This document shows, piece by piece, positions 42,803-50,810 of a stretch of DNA of 64,000 nucleotides. The first letter of the stretch is position 1; the number at the start of each line of letters is the position of its first letter. The stretch is from assembly GCF_002155685.1 (NCBI RefSeq), contig NZ_MUYK01000003.1, positions 248,001 through 312,000 on the forward strand, read 5' to 3'. The notes below the pieces were generated by a model that was not told the origin of the DNA, did no database searches, and saw only the letters and a program-made list of their open reading frames with translations. A program made the translations under genes and the position numbers. Source of the stretch: Erythrobacter colymbi. GTDB taxonomy: Bacteria; Pseudomonadota; Alphaproteobacteria; Sphingomonadales; Sphingomonadaceae.

Positions 42803-44331
42803 AGCACGATCTCCGGCACCACATCGACCCGCCAGCCAAGGCCCAGCCGGCCGGCGAGCAGCTTCATGTCCTTCTCGGTTGGCGCGCCGAACAGCGCCTC
42901 GTGGCTCTTGGCGAGTTCGAGCACCAGTGTGCCCCCCTCGACCCTCAGGCGGCTTGCCTCGAGCGAGCGCGGCGACTGCGCGCCCAGCCGGCGGGCGAGG
43001 CGCAGGGCGAGGCCCCAGCGCACCGCTTCCTCGATCGCGTCCTCGCTGGCGAGCGCGCGCACCTCGGGCGGGAGCGCCTGCTGGTTGCCGTTGGCAGCGA
43101 TCGCCGCGGCGAGCATCGCGCGGCCCTTCCCGTCGACCCCGATCCAGCGCTTGTGCAGCGCCCAGTTGATTGCCTGCGGCAGGCGGATGTTGGGCTCGAT
43201 CTGCATCGCCGCGAGCGCGAGCATGGTCGCCGCCAGCCGCAGCCGCTCGGAACCATGCGCGCGGGCGGGCGCGGCGTCGAGCGTCCAGGCCGCCATCCGC
43301 GTCGCCAGCGTCGGCGCCGTCCCGCGCCCAGATGCGAACACCGCGACGCCCGCGAGCAGCGGATCCTGCGCCTTGGTGTGATCGGGCAGTCGGTCGTAGA
43401 GCAGCCCCTCGCGCAGGCCCCATGAGGAGAACACCACCTTCTCCGGCGCCAGCCGCGCCAGCAGCGCCTGAAGCAGCACGGCGGCATCGGGGAGCTTCTC
43501 GGCACGCATCGAGGAAATCCGCTCGCGGCTCTTGAGCACGTCGCTCTCGCTTCCCGCCAGCGTCACGGCGAGCGCCTGCGCGGCGGCAGCATCGAGGGTG
43601 AAGCCGTGCGGATCGCTCAGCGGATAGGCCTGCGCGGCCATCGCGTAGACCGCCATCGCCCGCCATGTGCCGCCGACGAGATAGAGCGCGCCGTTCTCGG
43701 CAGGCGCACGGCCGGACAGGTCCCAGCCGCCCTTGCGGATCACCTTGTCGAGCGACTTGCGCATATCGCCCCTGTTTTTCCCGCGGTGGTCGGGCAGGCG
43801 CAGCGTGCCGAGCGGCAGGGTGCTGGCGCTGTCGGTCCGCCCGTCAGCCACCCGCACCAGTTCGAGGCTCCCCCCGCCAAGGTCGGCGACGATCCCGCGC
43901 GCATCAGGAAAGGCCCCGATCACGCCGTGGGCGCTGAGCAGCGCCTCTTCCTCGCCCGAAATCACCCGCGGGCTGAGCCCGATCGCGCGCAGCTGTTCGG
44001 CGAATTCGGGGCCGTTGGCGGCATCGCGCACCGCGGCGGTTGCTACGGTCTCGATGTCCTTGATCCCGAGGTCAGCGAGCAGCAGCACGAAGCGCTTGAG
44101 GCCGCGCAGCGCCATCGCCATCGCCTCGTCGGCGAGCCGTCCGGTCGCCGCGATCTCGCGTCCGAGCTTGGCGGTCACCTTCTCGTTAAGCACCACCGTG
44201 GGTGCGCGCATGGTGCCGCCATAGACCACCAGACGCACGGTGTTCGACCCGATGTCGATGATCGCGCGCTCGCCATTGGGGTTGCCGAGCGACCCCTCGC
44301 GGCTTTCGCGCCGCCGTCTGCCCCAGATCAT
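42799..44331 (-). CDS. ppx: Exopolyphosphatase/GppA-type phosphatase
   Basis: The 510-residue protein belongs to the Ppx/GppA branch of the ASKHA fold. AIIDIGSNTVRLVVY (about 23-37) is phosphate loop 1 and IVADLGGGSLELV (about 145-157) is loop 2. LVGGTWRA and an HD-like C-terminal half (about 320-510) follow. It would hydrolyse polyphosphate or pppGpp. Its ATG overlaps the stop of ppk by 4 bp (ATGA), so polyphosphate synthesis and breakdown are co-expressed. The reading frame extends upstream but only inside ppk. Confidence 0.88.
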   Translation of the reverse strand: MIWGRRRRESREGSLGNPNGERAIIDIGSNTVRLVVYGGTMRAPTVVLNEKVTAKLGREIAATGRLADEAMAMALRGLKRFVLLLADLGIKDIETVATAAVRDAANGPEFAEQLRAIGLSPRVISGEEEALLSAHGVIGAFPDARGIVADLGGGSLELVRVADGRTDSASTLPLGTLRLPDHRGKNRGDMRKSLDKVIRKGGWDLSGRAPAENGALYLVGGTWRAMAVYAMAAQAYPLSDPHGFTLDAAAAQALAVTLAGSESDVLKSRERISSMRAEKLPDAAVLLQALLARLAPEKVVFSSWGLREGLLYDRLPDHTKAQDPLLAGVAVFASGRGTAPTLATRMAAWTLDAAPARAHGSERLRLAATMLALAAMQIEPNIRLPQAINWALHKRWIGVDGKGRAMLAAAIAANGNQQALPPEVRALASEDAIEEAVRWGLALRLARRLGAQSPRSLEASRLRVEGGTLVLELAKSHEALFGAPTEKDMKLLAGRLGLGWRVDVVPEIVL

Positions 44332-46538
44332 GCCACCGCCCCCCGGCGCAGCGAGAGCTTGGGCACCGCACCCGCCTCCAGCGCGCCGCCGCGGCCCGAA
44401 AGCGAAGGGTTGGTCATGAAGTAGCGGTGGCAGTTGAAGGCCTTGCCCTCCTCCACCTCGACCCGCGAATAGCTGCCGTCGGGATGCAGCCACCAGCTCT
44501 GCTCGCTGTCGAGCATGTTGGCGAGCAGCACCTGCTGGAGCACCTGATCGTGCACCGTGCGGTTGAGGATCGGGATCAGCGTCTCGACCCGGCGATCGAG
44601 GTTGCGGCTCATCATGTCGGCAGAGGCGATGAACACCGCCGCATGGGCGCTCGGCAGCGGGTGGCCGTTGGCGAAAGCATAGATACGGCTGTGCTCGAGG
44701 AAGCGGCCAATGACGGATTTGACGCGGATGTTCTCTGACAGCCCCGCGATGCCGGGCCTGAGGCAGCAGATGCCGCGCACCACCAGCTCCACCTGCACGC
44801 CCGCCTGACTTGCGGCGTAGAGCCGGTCGATCACGCCCTCGTCGGTCAGCTGGTTGCACTTCATCCAGATCGCGGCGGGCTTGCCCTCCTGCGCGTGCGC
44901 GATCTCGGTATCGATCCGCGCGTAGATTTCCTCGCGCAGGTCGATCGGCGCGATGTGCATCCGTTCGAGCGCGTGGGGTTCGACATAGCCGGTGACGAAG
45001 TTGAACATCTTCGCCACATCGCGGCCCAGCTTGGGATCGGCAGTGAAGAAGCTGAGGTCGGTGTACACCCGCGCCGTGACGGGGTGGTAGTTGCCGGTGC
45101 CGAGGTGGCAATAGGTGCGGAAGCTGTCGTTCTCGCGCCGCACCACCATCGCGACCTTGGCGTGGGTCTTCCAGTCGGTGAAGCCGTAGATCACCTGGAC
45201 CCCGGCGCGTTCGAGCTTGCTCGCCCACTGGAGGTTCTGCTCCTCGTCGAAGCGCGCCTTCAACTCCACCACCGCGGTGACCGACTTGCCCGCCTCGGCC
45301 GCCTCGATCAGCGCGCCGACGACGGCCGACTGCGAGCCCGCGCGGTAGAGCGTCTGCTTGATCGCCACCACTTCGGGATCGGCGGCGGCCTGACGGATGA
45401 AATCGACGACCACCTCGAAGCTTTCGTAGGGGTGGTGGACGATGATGTCCTTCTCGCGGATGGCGGAGAAGGCGTCCCCGTCATGCTCGCGGATACGCTC
45501 GGGAAAGCGCGGGGAATAGGCGTCGAACTTGAGGTCGGGCCGGTCTTCGCGGACGATTTCGGCAAGGCCATCGACCCCGATCATCCCGTCGGTCTTGATC
45601 AGCGCCGCCTCGTTGATGCCGAGCTGGTCGAGCAGCAGGGCCTCGGCTGCGGGGTCGAAATCCTCGTCGATCTCGAGCTGGATCACCTGGCCGCGCCGCC
45701 GTCGCTGGATCGCGCTGCGGAAGGTGCGCACGAGGTCTTCGGCCTCTTCGGCAATCTCGATATCGCTGTCGCGCAGCACGCGGAACAGCCCGTCGCCCTG
45801 GATGGTGAAGCCGGGGAACAGCTCTCCGGCATAGCGCTGGATCAGCCGCGCGATCGAGATGTAGAGCGCCCCGCCCTTGCCGCCATCCGCGCTGGTCACC
45901 TCATCGGGGACGCGCACAAAGCGGGGGAGCGCGCTGGGGATCAGCACCATCTCGATCAGCTGTTCGCCGGTGGCGTTGCGGGTCAGGGTGAAGAGCAGGC
46001 CGAGGCCTTCGTTCTGCACGAAGGGAAAGGGGTGCGCCGGATCGAGCGCCTGCGGGGTGATGATCGGCAGAATCTCGTTGAGGAAGTAGCGCTTGAGCCA
46101 CTTGTGCGCGGCGGGGCTGACGCGCTCCTCGTCGGCCACGTGGATATCGGCCTCGGACAGTCCCGCGCGCAGTTCGCGCCAGATCGCCTGCTGCTGCTGC
46201 GACAGGTCCGCGAGCTTCTCGCGGATCGCAGCCAGTTGCTGGGTGGGGCTCCGCCCGTCGATCGAGGGGGTGTCGAGCCCGCGCTGCACCTGCCCCACGA
46301 GGCCGGCGACGCGGATCATCATGAACTCGTCGAGATTGCTGCCCGAGATCGACAGGAACCTCAGGCGTTCGAGCAGCGGATAGGCCGCATTGCAGGCCTC
46401 GGCCAGAACGCGCTGGTTGAACTGGAGCCACGAAAGCTCGCGGTTGAAATAGGGCGATTCGTCAGGGGCGAGGGTCGCCATCTGCACCGCTCCCGCCGGA
46501 GCGGACGTATCGTGGCGGTGGGTCGGTGACGTAGACAT
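44328..46538 (-). CDS. ppk: Polyphosphate kinase 1
   Basis: The 736-residue protein has the PPK1 domains in order. The N-terminal helical domain contains YFNRELSWLQFN and SISGSNLDEFMMIRVAGL; a middle domain contains PFPFVQNEGLGL. The catalytic C-terminal domains contain HHPYESFEVVVDFI, IKQTLYRAG and HLGTGNYHP, the last with the candidate phosphorylated His. It reversibly makes polyphosphate from ATP. Start 46538 follows AGGAAA; a further upstream Met at 46565 lacks such a site. A Pho-box-like pair lies about 75 bp upstream in reverse orientation. ppx is translationally coupled downstream. Confidence 0.95.
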   Translation of the reverse strand: MSTSPTHRHDTSAPAGAVQMATLAPDESPYFNRELSWLQFNQRVLAEACNAAYPLLERLRFLSISGSNLDEFMMIRVAGLVGQVQRGLDTPSIDGRSPTQQLAAIREKLADLSQQQQAIWRELRAGLSEADIHVADEERVSPAAHKWLKRYFLNEILPIITPQALDPAHPFPFVQNEGLGLLFTLTRNATGEQLIEMVLIPSALPRFVRVPDEVTSADGGKGGALYISIARLIQRYAGELFPGFTIQGDGLFRVLRDSDIEIAEEAEDLVRTFRSAIQRRRRGQVIQLEIDEDFDPAAEALLLDQLGINEAALIKTDGMIGVDGLAEIVREDRPDLKFDAYSPRFPERIREHDGDAFSAIREKDIIVHHPYESFEVVVDFIRQAAADPEVVAIKQTLYRAGSQSAVVGALIEAAEAGKSVTAVVELKARFDEEQNLQWASKLERAGVQVIYGFTDWKTHAKVAMVVRRENDSFRTYCHLGTGNYHPVTARVYTDLSFFTADPKLGRDVAKMFNFVTGYVEPHALERMHIAPIDLREEIYARIDTEIAHAQEGKPAAIWMKCNQLTDEGVIDRLYAASQAGVQVELVVRGICCLRPGIAGLSENIRVKSVIGRFLEHSRIYAFANGHPLPSAHAAVFIASADMMSRNLDRRVETLIPILNRTVHDQVLQQVLLANMLDSEQSWWLHPDGSYSRVEVEEGKAFNCHRYFMTNPSLSGRGGALEAGAVPKLSLRRGAVA

Positions 46539-46613
46539 CGCTTTCCTGTTCCGGGCGCTGGGCATGCCGCGCCATGTTCACTTGAACGGGCGGTGTAAAT
46601 CAGGAAGCCGGCG

Positions 46614-46631
46614 TTGTCACACCAATGTCAG
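46614..46631 (+). promoter_or_regulatory. Pho-box-like repeat pair near ppk
   Basis: TTGTCAC, a 4-bp spacer (ACCA) and ATGTCAG give the 7+4+7 geometry of a PhoB box. It lies in the ppk upstream region but points away from ppk, toward the end of virB11. The match to CTGTCA(C/T) is moderate, so this could be chance; the link to ppk is inference. Confidence 0.35.
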
Positions 46632-46640
46632 GCAGGACCC

Positions 46641-47654
46641 TCAAACCAGATCCCGGCTCTCCGCGATGGCCGTGATCCCGCGCTTGCCGGTCGCGTCGCG
46701 GCCCAGCTGGACGATCACGTCGATCACGCTCGCGGCATAGGCGATGGTGTCGGCGCGGGTGAGGCCGATGCCGGTCTGCATTACCATGAGCGCCAGCTGT
46801 TCGAGCGCGCCTCTTAGGGAGTTGGCGTGGATCGTCGAGAAGCTGCCCGGGTGCCCGGTGTTGATCGCGCGCAGGAAGCTGACGCTCTCGCTGCCCCGCA
46901 ATTCGCCGAGCACGATGCGGTCGGGGCGCAGGCGGAGCGCGGCTTGCAGGAGTTCGTTGGCGGTGACCTTGGCCTCCCCTAGCTCGCCCTTGACCGCGAC
47001 CAGACCGACCGCATTGGCGCCGGGGAATTTGAGCTCGGGGGTATCCTCGACCAGCACCACGCGTTCCTCGGGCGGGATTTCGCCGAGCATGGCGTTGAGG
47101 AAGGTGGTCTTGCCGGTGCTGGTGCCGCCGGAGATCAGGATCGTGCGCCGCTTGGCGATCGCGGCGCGCAGATAGGCAATCGGCGCGCTCTGCGGATCGG
47201 GCATGGCGACGTGCGCCTCGCCCGCGAGCGGCCCTGCGTCATAGGCATCAAGCGGCAGGTCGAGCCGGCGGTGGCGGCGGATCGCCATCACCCAGTGCTT
47301 GCGCGCTGCGGGCGGCCCGCAGAACTGCACCCGCGCGCCATCAGGCAGGGTCGCGCCGAGCAGCGGATGCTCGCGGTTGATGCCCTGATGCGAGACCCGC
47401 GCCACCTGTTCGGCGAGGCGCTGGACCAGCCGGTCGTCGATCTCGGGCGTTGCGATGCGCCGCATTCCCGGCTGTGCGGCGTCCTCGATCCACACCTCGC
47501 CCGGGCGGTTGACCATGATCTCGGTCACGGTGTCGCGCTCGAGCCAGCGGCGGAAGGGCGCGAGATAGGCGTCGAGATAGACGCTGCGCTCGGCCGCGGG
47601 CGGCGCGGGAGCGTCCTCCTCGTCAGCCGCCAGCCGGTGGATGTCGGCGCTCAC
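46641..47654 (-). CDS. virB11: VirB11-type secretion ATPase
   Basis: The 337-residue hexameric ATPase has an N-terminal domain with TEIMVNRPGEVWIE and the Walker A ISGGTSTGKTT (Lys182). An Asp box (VVLVEDTPEL), GELRGSESVSFLRAINTGHPGS and the His-box-like STIHAN follow. It powers assembly or transport from the cytoplasmic face of a type IV secretion system. The virB10 stop is 5 bp upstream. It is the last gene of an eight-gene minus-strand operon. Confidence 0.92.
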   Translation of the reverse strand: MSADIHRLAADEEDAPAPPAAERSVYLDAYLAPFRRWLERDTVTEIMVNRPGEVWIEDAAQPGMRRIATPEIDDRLVQRLAEQVARVSHQGINREHPLLGATLPDGARVQFCGPPAARKHWVMAIRRHRRLDLPLDAYDAGPLAGEAHVAMPDPQSAPIAYLRAAIAKRRTILISGGTSTGKTTFLNAMLGEIPPEERVVLVEDTPELKFPGANAVGLVAVKGELGEAKVTANELLQAALRLRPDRIVLGELRGSESVSFLRAINTGHPGSFSTIHANSLRGALEQLALMVMQTGIGLTRADTIAYAASVIDVIVQLGRDATGKRGITAIAESRDLV

Positions 47655-47659
47655 GAGCC

Positions 47660-48790
47660 TCAGCCGACCGCGGTGAAATCGAGATCGCGCGCGGTGAAGA
47701 CACGGATCGGCTCGCCCATCGGCACGGTGATCGTCGGGCTGATCTGCCCGTTCGACTGCACCGCCGAATTGGCCGCCCCCTGCGCGCCCGCGCCGACCAA
47801 TCCGCCGCCGATCCCGCCGGTGGCAACCGCGCTGAGCCCGCCGACGACCGAGAGCAGCAGCCCCGATCCGAAGCGCTGGAAGAAGTGGGTGTTGACGTCG
47901 CCCTCCAGCCCCGTCGTCCCGTCGAAACCGACCGCCGGCGAGGCGAGGCTGACCGAGACGCCATCGGGCCGGATCAGCCGCGTCCAGATCACATAGGCGC
48001 GGCGCTGGCCCTGCTCTACGCCCGCCTGATACTGACCGATCAGGCGCGAGGAGCGCGGGATGAGGATGCGCTTGCCGTCGAAGCTGCGCACGTCCTGGCT
48101 CACCACGGCGCGGACATAGCCGGGGACGTCGGTGTTGATCGCGGTCTCGAGGATCGCGGGGATCAGCGTGCCCTCGGTCACGGTGGTCGAGGGATTGGCC
48201 ATCGCACGGGCCTTGGCGGGCGCCCCGCCGACCCCGCCGACGCGGCTCGCGAAGGCCGCAGCGCCGCCGGTGCCGGCGGGTTCGGCGACCGGCATTCCGG
48301 GAGGCGCGCCAACCGGCGCCTCGGCCGCGCGGACGCTGCGCGAGGTGCTCGCGTCGAAGGGCAGGAGCGGGCTTGCGTAGGGATTGATCGCCGCGCCGGG
48401 GATCATCGCCGGGTTCACCGCGTAGATCGGCGCGGGGGCGACGCCGGGCTGGGCGGCGGGCGCAGCGGGCGCGGGTATCTGGGCCGGATCGGTCACGGGT
48501 TGCAGCGCGACGGGCGCTGCCGCTGGTGCGGTGACCGCGGGATTGCCCACCCCCTGCGGCGGCGTCGTGCGCGCGGCGTTCATCGCCCAGAACGTCACCG
48601 CGCCGAGCAGTCCTACAATCGCGACCCCTGCGGCGAGCTGGAGCCCGTCGCCTTTGGCCTTGCGATCGGTCACCGCCGGGAAGGCCGCGCGGCTCGCCAA
48701 GTCGATGATTTCCGCCGATTCCCGCTCGCGCGGATCGCCGCCGCTTGTGCCCTCGCCCTTCTTCGGCGGCAAACGCATCGCCAGTCGCAT
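47660..48790 (-). CDS. virB10: VirB10/TrbI-type inner-to-outer membrane channel protein
   Basis: The 376-residue protein has a cytoplasmic N terminus, one membrane helix (about 52-70, VAIVGLLGAVTFWAM) and a Pro/Ala-rich periplasmic linker (about 75-190). The TrbI/VirB10 domain follows, with EGTLIPAILETAINTD, PRSSRLIGQY, IWTRLIRPDG and the antenna region GLLLSVVGGLSAV. It bridges both membranes as part of the core complex. Start 48790 sits on the virB9 stop (TGATG); the longer reading frame upstream is noise inside virB9. Confidence 0.9.
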   Translation of the reverse strand: MRLAMRLPPKKGEGTSGGDPRERESAEIIDLASRAAFPAVTDRKAKGDGLQLAAGVAIVGLLGAVTFWAMNAARTTPPQGVGNPAVTAPAAAPVALQPVTDPAQIPAPAAPAAQPGVAPAPIYAVNPAMIPGAAINPYASPLLPFDASTSRSVRAAEAPVGAPPGMPVAEPAGTGGAAAFASRVGGVGGAPAKARAMANPSTTVTEGTLIPAILETAINTDVPGYVRAVVSQDVRSFDGKRILIPRSSRLIGQYQAGVEQGQRRAYVIWTRLIRPDGVSVSLASPAVGFDGTTGLEGDVNTHFFQRFGSGLLLSVVGGLSAVATGGIGGGLVGAGAQGAANSAVQSNGQISPTITVPMGEPIRVFTARDLDFTAVG

Positions 48791-49608
48791 CAGTTGGATT
48801 CCTTCTTGGGCTGGCCCCGGTCGAGCCCCGCCTGCCGCGCGGCGGGCCTTGCCGGGCCGGTGTTGGTAAGTGTCGCCGTGTCGCGGCCCGAGCGCAGGAT
48901 CACCCGCGCCGGAACGCCCTCGACCACCACGGTCTCGCCGCGCACAGTGTAGTTGACCGGGCCCTCCTGCCCTTCCGCATTGGTCACGAGAATCGCAGGA
49001 ATTGCAACGCCTTGCGGCCAGCTGAGGTACAGCGTGTCGCCATCGTCGTAGGCGCGCGCGGGGAACAGGTCGCGCTTGCCCGCGCTCGCCCAGGCGAAAT
49101 TGAGCTGCGCCGGATCGCTGACCACATAGCTCGCGGTTGCAGTCGCCGAGCCGCTTTCCGCGGGCGCTTCGACCACCCGCCGGGCCTGTGCCTCGGCCTC
49201 GGCTGCGGCGGCGAGACGGGCTTCCTCGGCCTTCCTCTCGAGATCGGGATAGCGGAATTGCATCACGTAAAGCGCTGAATTCTTGGGAGAAGCCACCAGA
49301 TCGAAGAGATAGGTGCGCTTGTCGGTCACCACCGTCATGTTGGTGCGCGCGACCGGATCGAGCGGCTTCACGAAGAGGATCGTCTGTGCCTTGTTGGGCT
49401 GCACCTGCCACGCCGCCGAATCCCCGATCGCGACATTCTCGATCACCTCGTCGGGGCCGAACTTGATGGTGGTCTGGACTTTCACCATGCCTTCGATCCG
49501 CACCACGGCGTTCTCGTTATAAACGAGCGTTTTCAAGCGACTATCCTGCGCGACAAGCGGCGCGGCGAGGCTCAGCGCGAGCGCGGCGAGGAGCACGGCG
49601 CGGGTCAT
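48790..49608 (-). CDS. virB9: VirB9/TrbG-type outer-membrane core component
   Basis: The 272-residue product has a signal peptide (about 1-20). The N-terminal VirB9 domain carries TTIKFGPDEVIENVAIGDSAAW and VVTDKRTYLFDL. A charged helical stretch (about 120-148) leads to the C-terminal beta-sandwich (LNFAWASAGKRDLFPARAYDDGDTLYLSW). It normally pairs with a VirB7 lipoprotein, which is not visible here. Overlaps with virB6 (4 bp) and virB10 (1 bp) indicate tight coupling. Confidence 0.9.
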   Translation of the reverse strand: MTRAVLLAALALSLAAPLVAQDSRLKTLVYNENAVVRIEGMVKVQTTIKFGPDEVIENVAIGDSAAWQVQPNKAQTILFVKPLDPVARTNMTVVTDKRTYLFDLVASPKNSALYVMQFRYPDLERKAEEARLAAAAEAEAQARRVVEAPAESGSATATASYVVSDPAQLNFAWASAGKRDLFPARAYDDGDTLYLSWPQGVAIPAILVTNAEGQEGPVNYTVRGETVVVEGVPARVILRSGRDTATLTNTGPARPAARQAGLDRGQPKKESN

Positions 49609-50810
49609 CGGTAGGTCTCCGGTGGGGGGGCGGCAGGGCCGGGAGCGGGCTTGCCGGCAGAGGCGGTGCGGAAGCGGTTGCCGATCCCGCGGGTGCGGGT
49701 GGCAGAGGACCCCAGAGGCGCCAGCGATCCGCCCTCCCCGCCCGCCAGCAGCACGCGTGTTTCACGTGAAACAGGGCCGGCAAGCCCCGTGTCGTTGGCC
49801 GCAAGCGGGGTCTGGAGGGGGTCTGGAAGGGGTCTGGAGGGGGTCGAGACGGGGGCAAGCGCGGCCAGGGGGACGTTGCGCGGAACGACCGGCGGCGCCA
49901 CCGGCTGCGGCACCGGAGCCGGCCGCGGGCCATCGCCCGTACGCTCCCGCCCGCGCGACGGCACGAGGCCGAACACCTGCCAGCCCGCGACCATCGTGCC
50001 CGCCACCTTCAGCGCCATCAGCATCAGCGCCATGTGCACCGCCCCCACGAGGAAGAACGCCATCGCCGCCTGCTGGTCGATCTGCCCGGGTACCTTGGTG
50101 AGCGCTTGCAACACCGGCACCGCAAGTTCGAGCATGATCGACCCGCCCAGCACCGCGAACAGCGGCGCCAGCGCCATCATCGTCAGCCCCTTGAGCCAGC
50201 CGGTGAACAGCCCGCGCGTGCCTTCGAACAGCGCCAGCACCACGAAGATCGGCCCGACCGCAAGCAGCAGCGCCAGCGCGATCCGCGCGGTCACCAGCAG
50301 GCCGACGGTGCCCAGCAACAGCAGCATCGCCCCGATCCACATCATCCCCGGCGGCGAGAAGGCGCTGATGTCCTTCGTCTCCCCGCTGGCCTGCTGCACG
50401 CTGAGGAACACCACATCGAGCTTCTGCGCGAACACCGCCGTCGCGCTTTCGCCCCCCGATCCGGTCAGGATGCCCGCGATCTGGTCCGGCCCGCCGATGA
50501 AGAAGTTGTAGAACACGGTCGAGAAGGCGAGGTAGCTGGTGGAGAAACCGACCACGAGGCCGAGCGTGATCATCTTCGGGATCAGCGCGCGCACGCCGAG
50601 GTTCGAGCGGCCCAGCATCAGCGACAGGCCGAAGCCCGCGACATAGATCACCAGCACCAGCGTCAGCGTGAGGGTCAGCTGCCCCTCGGTGCCGAACAGG
50701 CGGTTGAAGGCCTGCTCGCTCATGCCGCTGGCGATGCAGTCGACTGCGGTCAGGGCTGCGGAGACGCCGCTGTCGATCGCCTGGGCGGCATAGTCGCAGG
50801 TCGCGCTCAT
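49605..50810 (-). CDS. virB6: VirB6/TrbL-type polytopic membrane protein
   Basis: The 401-residue protein has at least six membrane segments between about residues 48 and 290. The VirB6-typical central block (MMWIGAMLLLLGTVGLLVTARIALALLLAVGPIF region) and FEGTRGLFTGWLKGLTMMALAPLF are recognisable. A Pro/Arg-rich cytoplasmic or periplasmic tail of about 100 residues follows. Start 50810 (MSATCDY) overlaps the virB4 stop by 4 bp; a codon five residues earlier is possible. It forms part of the inner-membrane channel. Confidence 0.87.
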   Translation of the reverse strand: MSATCDYAAQAIDSGVSAALTAVDCIASGMSEQAFNRLFGTEGQLTLTLTLVLVIYVAGFGLSLMLGRSNLGVRALIPKMITLGLVVGFSTSYLAFSTVFYNFFIGGPDQIAGILTGSGGESATAVFAQKLDVVFLSVQQASGETKDISAFSPPGMMWIGAMLLLLGTVGLLVTARIALALLLAVGPIFVVLALFEGTRGLFTGWLKGLTMMALAPLFAVLGGSIMLELAVPVLQALTKVPGQIDQQAAMAFFLVGAVHMALMLMALKVAGTMVAGWQVFGLVPSRGRERTGDGPRPAPVPQPVAPPVVPRNVPLAALAPVSTPSRPLPDPLQTPLAANDTGLAGPVSRETRVLLAGGEGGSLAPLGSSATRTRGIGNRFRTASAGKPAPGPAAPPPETYR

